Translations under genes and position numbers: made by a program
Shown: positions 35,420 to 48,629 of the stretch, in pieces
How the letters are laid out: every line of letters starts with the position of its first letter
How positions within the stretch are numbered: the first letter of the stretch is position 1
NCBI RefSeq assembly: GCF_905475345.1
Contig: NC_066608.1
Location: 1,607,501 to 1,671,500, forward strand
From: Vespula vulgaris
Lineage: Eukaryota > Arthropoda > Insecta > Hymenoptera > Vespidae
Reading direction: 5' to 3'
Length of the DNA: 64,000 nucleotides
Notes under the pieces: generated by a model
What the model saw: only the letters and a program-made list of their open reading frames with translations
Databases searched by the model: none
What the model was told of the DNA's origin: nothing

Positions 35420-35660
35420 TTGCTTTTATGACATAAGTTCGTCTATGAATAAAATATCAAGCGACTTTTGCTCGCCGGTCGTCCTACCAACAAACTTTAT
35501 CTACTGGTAAAGCCTTCCAGGTTACTGTGCCAAGCACTACCAACCTATCTACCTACCTACCTACTTACTTACTTACCTGATGGCCATCCTTGAGAATCCC
35601 CTAAAGATTGCTGCATGCTTCTTTGCATGTTTCCTTTGCATCCTTCTACATGGTATGATC
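35420..35660. other. Repeat-poor island containing an ACCT tract
   Basis: Ordinary complexity with GCTCGCCGGTCGTCC. It encloses the tetranucleotide tract at 35543-35578 and the direct words TGCATGCTTCTTTGCATG. No exon seen. Confidence 0.3.
35543..35578. repeat. (CCTA)n/(CTTA)n tetranucleotide repeat
   Basis: CTATCTACCTACCTACCTAC followed by TTACTTACTTACC. It differs from the insect telomere word TTAGG, so it is not telomeric. Confidence 0.9.
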
Positions 35661-35969
35661 ATTCTTTACCGCGTCCTCGAAACAACTTTTTCATAATACT
35701 TATCTTCGAAGTATATAAGTATATGACTTTCCTTATAACTTAAATAAATTCATGTGTCGATAATCGATAAGAATCATTTTTCCTTCTTTTTCTTTCTTTT
35801 TCTTTTTCTTTTCTTTTCTCTTCTTTTCTCTTCTTTTCTTTTTCTTGTTTTTGTCTTTTAAACGCCGACTTGAATATTTCATATACACGATATCAGGAAA
35901 AGTTATGTTACATCACATCCATTATCATTCATGTGCTCCAGATTTACGTGATAAGTACTTTTATTTTCT

Positions 35970-36006
<37 letters not shown>

Positions 36007-38510
36007 TTCTCTTTCTTCTTTTTTTGCTTCGAGTTATAGAAAGAAAAGATAACGTCAATGAATTATTTATCCAGTAAAAATTTTACTAAATCCCTAAGGA
36101 TTTCTAACTGAGATCTGCTAATTTGGTACTTCCTTCATAAAAATTATTCCCGTAGTATCTTCGAATGATCTTCTCTCGTTTTGTAATTAATTCGATTGTG
36201 TTATCTTTTGAATATATTTATTAATAAATATTTTTCAATGTTTATGATGATCAATGGTTATTATGATCGATAAGAACTGTCGATGTACAATGTTTGATTT
36301 TATCGATGGTCAATTTCTACCTTTAAAAAGCTTTCCGATGATATTGATGTTGCTGGCAGAATTACCATTAGAAATGGGAACCCATGATCGATGAAGCTTT
36401 TCCCTTATGAGAATAACAAGATACTTCGCCAAAAGTAAATCATATGTCTTAGAGTCGGTTACCTTTAAGCATCGATCCTCTTGAAGGAAGCATATCAAAG
36501 CATCGATACTAGATGAGAAATTTCATCTAATTAGTCCCTAAATTTGTCCTAATGTATGTACGTAATATGCGTGATACATTAAATCCTCTTTACGAAATTT
36601 CAACCAACTCGCAACTTCAAGTTTAATAGTTTTACGTGGTATGATATAATTATCCGACTATAATTATAAACATTTTTATAGTAAAATTTCTTCCACGTGT
36701 AATGAAAAAAATATTGAAATGAAATGTGTAATAACTATAACAAATGTCGCTTTATTACTTCGTTAATATAAAATTTTAATTTTTAATTGTCTATAATAAT
36801 TTTATCGTTGATAGTAAAACTTTATTTTCGTTAGAACATTTATTACCTTATAAGATTTTATTATTTGATTATCACGCATCTCCTTTTTCTATAATTATAT
36901 TTACCATTCGAGCAAATTTATTGTTAATGAGAATTTTCTGTTTGTTTCTCGGCACGGAAATCATTATTTTCGAGCCTCTAATTTACCCAGTAACTTCTCA
37001 TCGTTCTGTAGTTTATTATAATTATGAACGGTTGCACAAAAGGATTTTAAAATTTTAATTTAAATTATAATTAAATAAATTCCGATTTTAAATAATAACA
37101 TATAGAGATTTTATGTCGTCGAAAATGAAGGCAAAAAAAAAATAAACAAGAAAATAAACAAAAACACAATCATATAACATAACAATAACAATACATTTCG
37201 AGAAGTCATTTTAAATGATTTCATCATTATAGTATCTTCGTATACTATACAATCATCTGGTTATTTAACGTCGTCGTAAGGATGATCTCTACTTCTCGAG
37301 AAATTCAACCCTTATTCGCAAACTGAGATTAACGCATCCAGAACATACTCTTTAAACATAACGCATATTCTTGAAATAATTTATGGAGTAGAAGTTTATC
37401 TTGAAGTTATGCAAGAGTTCCTCGAAGAAAGATGAAGACCTTAGCTTCCTTGCCACCAAGGCGCGAAGAGTTACCGAAGAGATTTCTTTTCCATAAGAAG
37501 ATTTAACCCTCCCATCGTCGATTACTTATACTTAAGGGATTGCTCGGCCAAGTGGAATCGTCCTAGTTGAAATGGATTCATCGATTTAATTAAAACGATA
37601 ATCGAGGGCATATTTTTCAGACAAAGGTCGTTAATGATAATCCAAATCAATACTAACTTCTTCCATTTTCCTTTTATAAATCTCTAAGGTACGTAACGTA
37701 CCAACTTATATAGAAACGAAGATAAAAACGAAAAGAAATTTTTTAAAAAGAAAATCTCGATACTTCACGACGATCGACGTTAAACGATTTTCCAACTTTG
37801 ATAATGCTGATCGAAAAACTTGTTTTCTTCTTGGCTCATCGAAGTAAAAAAGAATAAATCCTTGACTTACGATGAAAAACTTATCGATTTAGAACACGCT
37901 GGCCTTTACTAAAGCGTACTCAAATTGTTTGCTACTAACATATTTTCTATTTCTTTTTTATCTTTTTCTTTTTTCTTTTTTGATAATATAAGATCGGTTA
38001 TATAAGATTTGATTAATCAACAAATAATTGTAGTTACGAGTAAAAGCTTATCAATATTAACTGACGAATTCTAAGTGCAGTTATTACGAGTAAATATATA
38101 TATATATAATATTATATTTACTTACAAAATTTTCATTATCACAAAAACAAAAATATATTACCCATGACTAAAAAGCTTTTTAAAATTAATTCATAAACTC
38201 GCGGACGTAATTATGCGTAAAAGTGCTTTTATTTCTTCCGATTTATTTATTAACCCAATAACTAACATTTATTACGACGAACAAAATATTTATTTATAAA
38301 TCGATCTATTATTACGTCTATCTTAAATTTTAACATGTTAAATTTCATTCAATCGCGTTTCACATACATATATAAATATCTGTATATATGATATATTTTG
38401 AATAAAATTTCGATATTCATTCAATTTTCTGAAAATCATGACTTTGATGGTAAACTAACGGGTATTGAATTAAAGGAATTCGCTTGAAGCAAATTTCCGA
38501 CACTTTTTTA
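35660..38510. other. AT-rich desert
   Basis: CT-rich tract at 35969-36018. 36300-36540 and 37210-37620 are of moderate complexity without a supported exon. 36640-36900 and 37950-38400 are A/T-rich. No gene is seen. Confidence 0.5.
35969..36018. repeat. (CT)n microsatellite
   Basis: Pure CT for about 28 bases, then CTTTCTCTCTCTTTC. Confidence 0.94.
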
Positions 38511-38549
38511 TTCATCTTGGCCTGTATCTCTCTCTCTCTCTCTTTTTCT

Positions 38550-38860
38550 CTCTCTGTAGCTGTCCTTCTTCGTTTAGTGGTTTTCCTCTGCCATGCTTGC
38601 AAACGACATTCGTCTCAATATCCGCGTTTCTAGGGCGATCTTCGACGCGGAGAAGCGGAAATTTACGGTACTCTTGTAAAGGACAGGGTGAGGAAAGGTG
38701 GGCAACTTGGAAAAAGGCAAACGTATATCGCTTCTCTTTGCCTTCGTCGTTTCTATCCAACGTCCGACGAAATCGCGGAAGCCGGACAGGAAATCTAATT
38801 TCGCGATAGATTCGTATGTATGTGGCTGCAAAGGTTGAAAAAGAATGATGCTGAATAGAC
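38550..38860. other. Moderate-GC island open in several frames
   Basis: Repeat-poor, with frames of 70-145 codons open on both strands at once. No frame has a recognisable domain, so coding status is undecided and probably negative. Confidence 0.25.
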
Positions 38861-40039
38861 GGAAAAAGGAAGAATTTACACATCTGTATGCATCTACACG
38901 TGTACTATATGTATGCACGTGTGTATGCATTCCCATGGCACTTGAAACAAATTTGAACGTATTAGAAATGTTCATCCTTATATTTTCTTTTCTTATTCGC
39001 AAACGAAACAAAGGAAGAAAGATAAGAATGAAAGAAAGAAATAAAGAAATAAAGAAAAAAATAAATAAAACTGATAAAGTAAAAGTGCATGTGCATATAT
39101 CCCTTGTAATATAAATGATAAATAATTAAAAGAAAAAAATTCTTTTAATAATCCTTACACGTTGTTTATTCTTTTTTCTTTATTTTTTTTTTCAATGTAA
39201 AATGAGAAATAACTATCACTATCATCCTCTCTCTCTCTCTCTTTGTACCTTCCTTTATCTTTTGTCGGAATTCTTTGTTCGAGGAACACCCACGAGAAAT
39301 AGCAGACCAATAGCTTTGTAGAAATCGGAGACATGGAATTTTTACAGCTTAATCTTGTACCCTCTTAACGCTGCTTGTAGAAATGTCGTAAAGAGAGCTC
39401 AAGCAACGTAAAGAAACGTCTTTGAATAAATAGCTTATCCTAAAAAAAAAAGGAAAAAAAAAGAGAGAAAAAAGATAGAAAAAGAAGAAGACGAAGTAGA
39501 GATTTTTTCCCATGAAGTTGTGCGCAAGTAAATGCAGATCCATGCGGTAACGCGTAGAATGTTTAAAAGGGGTCACGGGTAAAGGTTGAAGAGTTGGTGA
39601 GAGATAGCAAGGGAAAGGGGTTATTTGTAAACCTGACGACTTTGCAAGGCACTTGTTGTCGAGTAAGAGGCCCTGTTTATCTCTGGTATAACGAACGAAC
39701 TTGGCAACGAACAAGTATGTTTGCGTCCTCGTACGAGACTATACGATATGGCGTAAACGAGAAAAAAAGGAGAGGGAAGAGGATATAAAAGGGAAAATCA
39801 TGGAGAACGAGCAACCCTGCGGATCTTTGCACATAATTTGCGAAGTGGTTCGTGCGAGGATACACCGCGAAGTAGGTACTGTATTTATACAGAAAGAAAA
39901 AGAAAAAGAAAGAAAGGAAGAAAGAATAAGAGAGAAAGAGAGAGAGAGGGAAAGAGATATTTTCACTTGGGGATGTTCGGTACATCTCGTTTTTTCTTCT
40001 TGAGTACACGAGATTTCGTACTTTTTCTTCACCATTTCG

Positions 40040-40056
40040 ATATATGTGTATATACG

Positions 40057-40119
<63 letters not shown>

Positions 40120-40135
40120 GTAGGTATATACGTAT
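40040..40135. repeat. (TA)n microsatellite
   Basis: Pure TA at about 40063-40111, flanked by TG/TA interruptions and GTAGGTATATACG. Confidence 0.95.
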
Positions 40136-40362
40136 CCGATCTCTCTAAGGCTAACTTTTCACTTTTTCTTTCATACTATTTTACGAACGTCTGATTTTCT
40201 TCCCTTCGGAGATGTAACTTATTATACATAGTTATATAAGGTAAGTGTATTTCTCCAGAAATTATTCGATCGAAGGAGAAGGGTCGTCGATAAGACGAAG
40301 GCTCTGAAAGGAGCTCGTAAAAAGTTCGAAGAGAAGCCGGTGCCACTAAAATAGCTGTCTCT

Positions 40363-40366
<4 letters not shown>

Positions 40367-40407
<41 letters not shown>
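40367..40407. repeat. (CT)n microsatellite
   Basis: Pure CT run between CTTCTT and CCTTTC. Confidence 0.95.
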
Positions 40408-40409
<2 letters not shown>

Positions 40410-41099
40410 TTCTTTTTTCTTAAGGACGGAATCGTCGAGTGCGTGCCACTAGGCTTGGCTATTCCGACCAGACAAAATCCTCGTGAATTTTTATTGCTTT
40501 ATCCTTGATAGACCAGACACAACCTTAGGGTACTTGTTCAAGTAATGGTAAAATAAACGATGTAGTACGTGTTGCTTTGAAAAAGAAGATGAAGAAAAAA
40601 ACCTCTGCGAAAAAAGAAGAAGAAGAAACAAAAAGCACAAAAGATGATTCGATCATTTACCTCGTCTTTTTCGGTCCTTGACATTTTCCGAAGCCTTTTC
40701 TCCCTTCTTTTTTTTTTTTATTTTTTCATCTTCTTTCGTAAACGAGAAATCCGTAGATCGAAAGGTAGCCTGCGCTTGATCGCACGAGATCGGGATAATG
40801 ATTCGATAGAATTCGAAAAGTTCAATTTGAAAGATTTATGAGAGTGAAGGCGTTACGTTAAAGACGTGCCCTTAATGTCTGAAAGTTCGTTCAAAGTGGT
40901 AGCTTATTTCCTGCAACGGTTTACGCATGCGTCGCGCATAAAATAGCTCCACCCTTCTCTCACGATTCCCATTTCGAACGGCTTTCGGTAGGAAAGAGGA
41001 CGCAAACGAAGAGAAAGGAGGCTTAGATAAAGAGAGAGAAGGAAAGAGAGAGAGAGAGAGAGAGAGAAAAGGATGATCAGTAAAGGGGAAAGGAAGAAA

Positions 41100-41690
41100 A
41101 GTTAAATTTCGAGTCCGGTCACGTAAGGACCTTATCCTTTGACATCGAAACGGTCAAAAGTTCGACTTGAGAAGGGCACGAAAGGAGATGCGTTCGTGCG
41201 TGTCTCCTCTATCTAGTTCGAGAAAAGGGAAAGGTCCAATAAGGAGCAGAAGTCGAGTATTCAAATTCAAATTACATTATGAGAATTACATGGTAGGTTG
41301 ATGGATAAAAAGTTAATGATACCTAGGTTCGAAAAGTTATATATTTTTTTTATTAAATCTAGCTTACATATTATGGGAAATTAAAAATGTTAGATATGGA
41401 CAACAAGAACGTTTGATCGCTATGTATTAGATCTATTCTATGATTCGTTTCTTGGGTTTTTCTTTTACTTTTTTTTTTAACGAGATGTTTGTTGCAATCG
41501 AATCGATGTAGGAAAATAGTATAAGATTTCGTTTTGTATCATTTTTTATAATTTTTTTTTTTTTTTTTTTTAGAAATTGATATTAAGATTTTTTAATTGA
41601 CACAACGTGTATATAAAGAATCTAAAGTTAATATAAGTTCGTATATCGAGCTGTCTTAAAACGATATATACTTAACATACTTTTGTTTAA
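41100..41690. other. Noncoding segment
   Basis: 41100-41280 is of ordinary complexity; the rest is A/T-rich, with a T run at 41552-41570. No exon seen. Confidence 0.5.
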
Positions 41691-41698
41691 TTTCGATA

Positions 41699-41989
41699 TT
41701 ATTTATATATTTGATTGAATTTGACATATAAAATTCCAACAGAGAAAAAGTTTTCGAACAAGTTTTCGAGAACGAAATCGAGAGCGAGTACTATTCGATG
41801 GTATCCTTCGAGTGGTCTATAAAATCGAACTAAATGGATCGTAGAGATCGATCGAAGGACTTGGAAAGATCGAGCGATCGAATCAGAAGCGCTTCGCCGG
41901 ACCAACATGATTCCGAAGCTTTTATCGAAAAGTGCTCGTGCGAAGCTAGTGTGTGAACGAGACACGTGAAAGCTGACCAGAGAAATCAT
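41699..41989 (-). CDS. Hypothetical 96-residue ORF, unproven
   Basis: A true ATG at 41987-41989 (reading leftward) runs to TAA at 41699-41701. The product is compositionally protein-like: it starts MISLVSFHVSRSH, uses most amino acids and lacks homopolymer runs. Third positions are mixed rather than purely A/T. No domain, signal peptide or membrane segment is recognised. Caution: the DNA repeats the words TCGA and GATCG, which are stop-poor, so an open frame can arise by chance. No splice partner or AATAAA close downstream was found. Confidence 0.15.
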   Translation of the reverse strand: MISLVSFHVSRSHTSFARALFDKSFGIMLVRRSASDSIARSFQVLRSISTIHLVRFYRPLEGYHRIVLALDFVLENLFENFFSVGILYVKFNQIYK

Positions 41990-42749
41990 ATTGATCGTCC
42001 CAAAGGACTCTTCTATCTTTTGAAAAAAAAAGAAAATAAAAAATAAAAAATAAAAGGAAATAGAAGATACCTAGTATAGATCAAGGTAACGATCATACAT
42101 ACGTATATATATCTACGTTTGTAACGATTTAAAAAGAAAAATCTTTCTTTCATTTTCTTTCTAACGATGTAACAACGTTTATAATGAGAATCAATTACCT
42201 TTATATATTTTTTCGAAGTTTAATACCGAACGAATCATTATAAAACCTTTTGAATTCTAGACAACAACCGGATCAAAGTTTTTCTTCTTTATAGTACATA
42301 GTACTTTTTCGAAGATAATACGTAGTACTTGTAACCGATTACGCTCGTTAGAAAAGAGTAGGTAAAGGGAAAGAGAGATAGAGAGAAATGAAAAATTAAA
42401 ACGAGATTCGTTCGTACGTTTCAACGCATATAACCTTTTTACGTGAAGTGAAATAAAATTAAAAGAAAAAAGGAAAGAAAAATGAAAAAGAAAAGAGGAA
42501 AAAAAGAAAGATGAAAAGAGTGAAAAAAAAAGGAAAAAGAAAGATATCTTATTTCCAATGGGTAAGAACTTAGCCACTTAGGTTCACGTCTTTACGTCAT
42601 TGAGAAATTTTATTGCGTCCCAGTTGGCTTCTTTCCTGCGAGCTTAAGGGCTTCTCACCAAGCATTTGAACACGAAAATCGAATTAAAGTCATGACATCA
42701 ACGATTCTTTCGTTCTTTTCTTTCATTTTATCTTTATAATTGTTGTTTC

Positions 42750-42804
<55 letters not shown>

Positions 42805-45090
42805 AATATATATATATATGTATGATGTATGTATGTACATATATATGTAAATGTTAGAATAATAATTATTTTTATACTGATTTTCAATTAAGGTATGAAA
42901 AATACTGATTAATCGAAATAGTATAGAAGATTTAAATTATTTTAAACGTTTGATAACAAGAATAATATAGAAGGTACGTGATGATCTAATAGTGTTTACT
43001 TATCTCGTTTATCTTACTTAGTGTGACGCAGACAAGATCCACATATCTCTTTGTTTACTCGTGACCTTCTCGTATATGCGTACCTATCGTCCTAGCACAA
43101 TCATTCCGTCTTCTGCTGTTGGTGCGTCAACTACGAATTCGATCTGTCTCGCTTCCTTCTTTTCGTAATTATGTAAGTAGAATAATGTGATTTTTAAAAC
43201 GATTAACATTAATCCTATATAATGCTATATAATTTTTAGAATCATATATGTATATATTTATATGATTATATATATATATATGTGCGTATATATTTTATAT
43301 TATGTATATATATGTGTGTGTGCGTTTATGTTAAAGTTTCTTTCCATTTTATCGATTAAAATTAAATTTCATTTCATTAATAGTTATCCTAACATTCTGA
43401 ATGCACGTTTCTTCTTTTTTTTTTAAGTATATATAATATCATAACTTTTATATTACTGCGTAATTTACATAATTTCTGCGTAATACAAAATTCTGTTAGA
43501 GATTGTTAAATACTGAAAAAAAGTAAATATCGTTTTAATTTATTTATAATCTTCTCGAGTATAATCTCCATTCTCTCTATTTCTCTTTAGAATGTTGTTT
43601 GTCATATTTCGAAAAACACGACGTTTTAATTAATTTCACAACCAATACGGGTAACGAATAACAAAAAAAGAAAATAAAAGAAAAAAAAGAAAGAAACGAG
43701 CCGGTACGTGATAGTAAAATGATGTATCGTGAGCCAAAGCAAGGTAAAATTAATTTTTAAATTAAATTCGACAGAGAAACGCTTGTAGTTTCTACCATCG
43801 GTCTCTTTCAAAGGAGGAAAAGAAGAAAAAGAAGACAAAGTTAAAGTTTTGTTTCCTCTACGTTGCGTGTTATGACGACATTACTAATAGAAAATATTTA
43901 CTACAGTTTATTGTGGTTATTATCCCTGAAAAATAACACGAGATGATACGAGCATATAAGAAATAATAATTTTCTACTTATATATATATATATATTTCTT
44001 TTTTTTAAATAGTTTAGCAGAGTGGAAACAAGAAACCTATTTTTTACGTCGTCCGTTTCAGTGGAGTTATGAAAAAAAGAAAAAAGAAGAAAACGAGTCT
44101 TTGTGAAACCCGAATAAAACCTAAGAGTTAAAGGACACTTATTTTAAAAAAATCTTAAGTATAGTTTTACAAAGGCATTTTAATTTAAGGATTTTAATAT
44201 ACCTGCGTTTCGTTTAGAATTACAATGATGAAGTAAAAGAATGATACTTTTTTTTTACTATTTTATAAGTTCTTTCATTATTTCTTTTTTTTTACAATAC
44301 CGATCTAATTCATTCATCTTAAAATTTTTATTTCGATATTTATTTCGTATGCAAAATATTTGTTAAATTTTCTTCCTTATTATTTTCTAATTTAGATAAA
44401 GGATATAGCAAGAACGTTTACGAACAATTGACGAAAGCTTTTATGTAACATTTTCACAAAAATGAGAGAATGTGAGAGGACGTGATAAAGATTTCACGAA
44501 TCCCTTTTGAAATTAATGAGGCGAACAAGAGAGCGATAGGAGCAGCTAGAATACGTTGAGATAAGAATATTCCAGGGTTGTCCTATATTACGATTGTATC
44601 GTATCTCTTTTTAAGATAGTTGGAACAAGTTATAAGCGATTCTGTACGTCAAAGAGTACCGAAAGAAATATTATATTTGTCAAATTTCATTGCAAATCGA
44701 TTTACTAACAAATTTATTAAGAAAAATATTTTTTTTACCCTTTTAGAAACCTCGCAAATCAAGAAGAAAAAAGAACATTACGAATAATAGTAACAACAGA
44801 ATTTTTTTAATATTTAAAGTTTTTATTTAAAAAAAATATTTTTTACTTTGACATTTTTTAATAATTTTTTTTGACAACAACTTTCAAATTAAAAATGTTT
44901 AAAGTGTACGAGGGTGTAGATTAAATTTTACCCTTTAAAACAATATTTGTTTCATGCTTTTAGGACTTCTCGTTCAGGAGATATTCGTATTTAAAGATGA
45001 GAATTATAATTCTTGTATAAACGAAAGAAGTTCGTATGTATGTATGTGTGAGTAATGCTTGAGTAAAAGTGGTAGTAAAAAAACCGGTTT
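41990..45090. other. AT-rich desert with two small islands
   Basis: 42580-42700 and 43015-43170 are GC-richer (the latter has TTGTTTACTCG, a forkhead-like word). The remainder is A/T-rich, with a TG tract at 42750-42801. 42460-42545 is purine-rich and creates an F/S-rich minus frame that I reject. Confidence 0.5.
42750..42801. repeat. (TA)7(TG)18 microsatellite
   Basis: TA units followed by an uninterrupted TG run, then TATAAATATATAT. Confidence 0.96.
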
Positions 45091-45120
45091 ACTAGTTGAC
45101 CCAATTTAATTCCAAGAATT

Positions 45121-45182
45121 ATATCCATATATGGAATAGTATATCCATATATGGAGTAGTAGTATATTCCATATATGGAAAG
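45121..45182. promoter_or_regulatory. Three perfect CArG boxes
   Basis: CCATATATGG occurs at 45125-45134, 45145-45154 and 45169-45178. It matches the CArG consensus CC(A/T)6GG bound by serum response factor-type MADS proteins. Each copy is a perfect palindrome; the third extends to TTCCATATATGGAA. The first two lie in 20-base near-repeats (ATATCCATATATGGAATAGT), so slippage or duplication made at least part of the array. Function is inferred. Confidence 0.35.
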
Positions 45183-45810
45183 AACTCGTCTTCGTTTGTT
45201 TTTTCCAGCGAAATACGATTTAAATCCAAGACCTCGTACTACGTCGATAGATCAATGAATGAAACAGCTGTTTTTTATTTACTTACGAAAGTCCACTTTA
45301 AAAGGCGAATATCTTCTAAACGAAACAACGTAGAGAGGTCAAACAAAGATCATTTTAAAGGTCATAACTTCAGCTTTCTTCTCGTAATATTTATTTTTAT
45401 CATAAATGATCCCAAAAAAAAATTTTTTTTCATCTTTAATTCCATACCAACTTAAAAAATACTTGCTTACTTAATATTTCCTTTTTTCTTTTTTCTTTTT
45501 TCTTCTTCCACCTGAAAGATTTAACACATACGAGTGTTACTTTGTTGATCTAAAGGGTGAAATATTAGTATTTTTTCTTATAACGATATAAGTATTATAG
45601 ATAGGTTGACGTAGAAAAACATTGTGAAGGGAGAAAAGAGACTCGCTATTGTTTGTTTTGCGATAAAATGGCGAAATAAACAACAAGTGCCGTATAAGCT
45701 TTCAGAAACTCCAGCGAGAAGGATGCTTCACGCATTTCTTGCCGACGAAATCGAGAAAGTCGTTGGAAGGAGAACGCGGACAAAGCTAATCCACGAGAGA
45801 CGTTCGTTCC
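45183..45810. other. Noncoding segment
   Basis: AT-rich to 45600. 45620-45810 is of ordinary complexity but sits in frames that are open on both strands only because they continue into the TTCTC repeat. No gene is supported. Confidence 0.5.
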
Positions 45811-45890
45811 TTCTCTTCTCTTCTCTTCTCTTCTCTTCTCTTCTCTTCTCTTCTCTTCTCTTCTCTTCTCTTCTCTTCTCTTCTCTTCTC
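45811..45890. repeat. (TTCTC)16 perfect pentanucleotide repeat
   Basis: Sixteen exact copies over 80 bases. The motif has no stop in any phase on either strand, which explains the overlapping ~100-residue frames (S/L/F-rich plus, E/R/K-rich minus). Confidence 0.98.
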
Positions 45891-46347
45891 TGCTTTCATC
45901 TCTCACTTCGCTGGATTGCAGAGGTATCGTTTTGAAGTCAGTGAAATTCATAATTCATAACTTCTTCTTTAGAATTCTAACAGCTAATTCGACTGTCTAG
46001 ATAAATTCCTACAAGTCTTTATGATAAAACAAAAATTATCTCTTTCAATTTTAAATAATTAAAATAAATATATATAACATTTTTAACCATTAATTTTCCT
46101 TTCCTTTGCATTTCATTTATTATATTTAATTTTATATAATTGATATTGTATGTAAATATTTTTTTTTCTTTTTTTCTTTTGCTTTCTTTTTCTTTTTTGT
46201 TTCTATTTAAGGCAACCAAAATGTTAGCAGATAATTTATCGAGAAAGATTTAATGAAACTTTGCCGTTTTCTGAATTTTTAATCACCGGTAACATTTAAT
46301 ATATTTATGTGTTTATCAAGAGGCCAGAGATAGAAAGGGAGAGAGAA

Positions 46348-46350
<3 letters not shown>

Positions 46351-46392
<42 letters not shown>
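46351..46392. repeat. (GA)n microsatellite
   Basis: Pure GA run ending in GTATAAC. Confidence 0.95.
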
Positions 46393-46394
<2 letters not shown>

Positions 46395-46954
46395 AACAGC
46401 AGGGGGTCGAGACAGAAAGTGGTGAGAAGATTGGCTTAACTTTGTCGGCTCATATTTCATCGATTATCAACTGACTTCTTTATTATCTTTTTTCTTCTCT
46501 CCATTTTGCTCGTTTTAGTAATAAAAAAAAAGAAACCTTTATAAAGACGCGTTATACATCGTCTTATTCCCCCCCGTCGAGAAAATTGCAATAAAAAAAT
46601 TCGCGTTAAATAAATTCCTAACTTTTAAAAAATTTCAGAGTTTATTTTATCGATTATTAGGAAGATGAAATTTTGTCGTTTCGTTAATTAATTTTTTACA
46701 GTTCTATTTCCAGTAGAATATATACACACTTTCTCTCTCTTTTATTTTCTCTCTTAAATTATCGACACATTTGCGATTCCGAAAAAAGAAAAAAGAAAAA
46801 AGAAAAGATATAAACTTTTGTTTAGTGCTACTATCGTGTCCATGTCGGCTGATATGAAAGTTAGTTCGGGTCAAGTTTAATCCCGTGTCACAGTTAACTC
46901 CTAAACATCAAAGTTGTTGCAACGATATACATATACTTATACATATATACAAAC

Positions 46955-46967
46955 ATTTATATATACA

Positions 46968-46998
<31 letters not shown>

Positions 46999-47040
46999 GT
47001 AGAGAAAGAGAGAGAGAGGGAGAGAAACAGAGAGAGAAAG
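46955..47040. repeat. Compound (TA)n then (GA)n microsatellite
   Basis: Interrupted TA units, then GTAGAGAAAGAGAGAGAG with a GGGAGAGAAACAG break. Confidence 0.92.
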
Positions 47041-48629
47041 AGAAAAAAAATTCTTTGCAGAAAATTGCGAAACTTCATTTAGATAAAAGGTGATTACCAT
47101 GCGTATTGTTTTCATTTATTTGATCGAATGAGAAAATACATTTATATAACTTGCTAACAATATTTTTGCATAATCGGATAACTGATCGTAATATTATACA
47201 ATTTCATCGGGTTACGTTAAAATTGAACAAGACTTCTTGCATTCGGATTCATTTAAAATCCAGTTACGTATATGATACTTTTACATATGTATGTACTCGA
47301 AGGACTTTAAATGGTTTAACCAATACTGACTTATTCCAAGAAGGAAAAGGAGAAAATTGGTCATGTACTTGTAGTTGCGGTCGAACAAATTTATCCGATA
47401 AATTTCCTTTATGTACTCGTGTTATACATACATATCGATTTATCAAGAAATTTCTGCGGGCGAGAGATCAATGAAAGCTTCAATGGTCGATTCGTTTTAT
47501 TTTAAAATGCAATTGTTAAAGAAAATAAATGTGTCTTTCGTAGCAATTTATTCATTGAGAAAAAAATTAACGTATGAAAAATAAAAAAAAAATTGATAAG
47601 AGAAGAAAGATTCAAAAGTTACCATGTTTCAAAATGATATGAAAAAAAATAAAATATCCTAATTTGAGATCGTTCTTACTGTATCGTTTAAATCGATCTC
47701 TCTCTTTCTCTCTCTCTCTTTTTCTCTTACTCTCTCTCTCTCTCTCTTTCGCAATTATGTTTTCTTACGCTACTAGACTTATTAATCTCTTATTTTATCG
47801 TCTTAAGAAGCGGACAAAGTTTCACTCGGTTAATGAAAGGAGCTTATGGATAAGGGGACAAAGGTTCGAGTTTCCTCACTTAGAGCTTTGAAACAGCAAA
47901 CCTGTTTCCGATTAGCAAGGGAATATGTCGTTCGGTTCGACGTTAATTTCGTTCGACTCGTTTCATGATCGTTTGCTAGAACGTGGGAACTCTAACGATG
48001 ACCACAGTCAGTTTTCGAATGAAATCGATTAAAATAATGTAATCTATTATTCCCAATAGAGAATTATAATGCGAGTTAACGTGGCATTACATTTCCTATT
48101 AGAAAATTGATTAAATCTCCATAGATATAATCGGTTTCGAATAATCATGTAGGATAATATTTTTCATAAATGTTATAATACTCGATCGATTTACTTTCGT
48201 ATCGTTTAAAAGGTATTATACAGATCGATACTCTCTCAAATTATATTAGATCCTATTGTATTTTATACAATTTAAATAGACAATAGAATATATATATATA
48301 TACATATGTGTGTCTATAGACAAGTTTCTATGAAGACTATGAAAAATGTATATTGTATCAAATTGAATCTCTCTGATTGCAAACGTGAAAATCCTTTAAA
48401 ATTACAAAACAATAGGTCGTCGTTCCGTTATAATCCGTAAACTGAAAACCCGATTCTGGTCTAGATTGCTTAGTCTATTTTTCACTTCGTTATATTCGAC
48501 AGAGAGATGTGTTTATAGTTTATCGGTCAAACAAAGCAAAGGGTTTAAGCAAACAAAGCAAACTATCATTTTCAATATATCGGATTTGGAAGAGAAAAAA
48601 TTTATCCTACGAAAAAATCGGATAGAAGA

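Larger units (their letters stand above)
38860..41100. other. Mixed noncoding segment
   Basis: Purine strings at 39010-39065, 39440-39490 and 39890-39960. TA tract at 40040-40135 and CT tract at 40367-40407. Small GC-richer patches lie at 40430-40560 and 40850-41000 (GCATGCGTCGCGC). A GA run is at 41047-41068. No gene is supported. Confidence 0.45.

Noticed and set aside
35543..35578. Possible telomeric or subtelomeric repeat
   Set aside because: The unit is CCTA/CTTA of four bases, not TTAGG, and it is short and internal.
38574..39011. 145-codon minus frame
   Set aside because: Overlaps a 123-codon minus frame and a 70-codon plus frame, so there is no basis to prefer one. No recognised motif.
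45624..45951. Opposing ~100-codon frames
   Set aside because: Both are carried by the stop-free TTCTC/GAGAA pentamer repeat.
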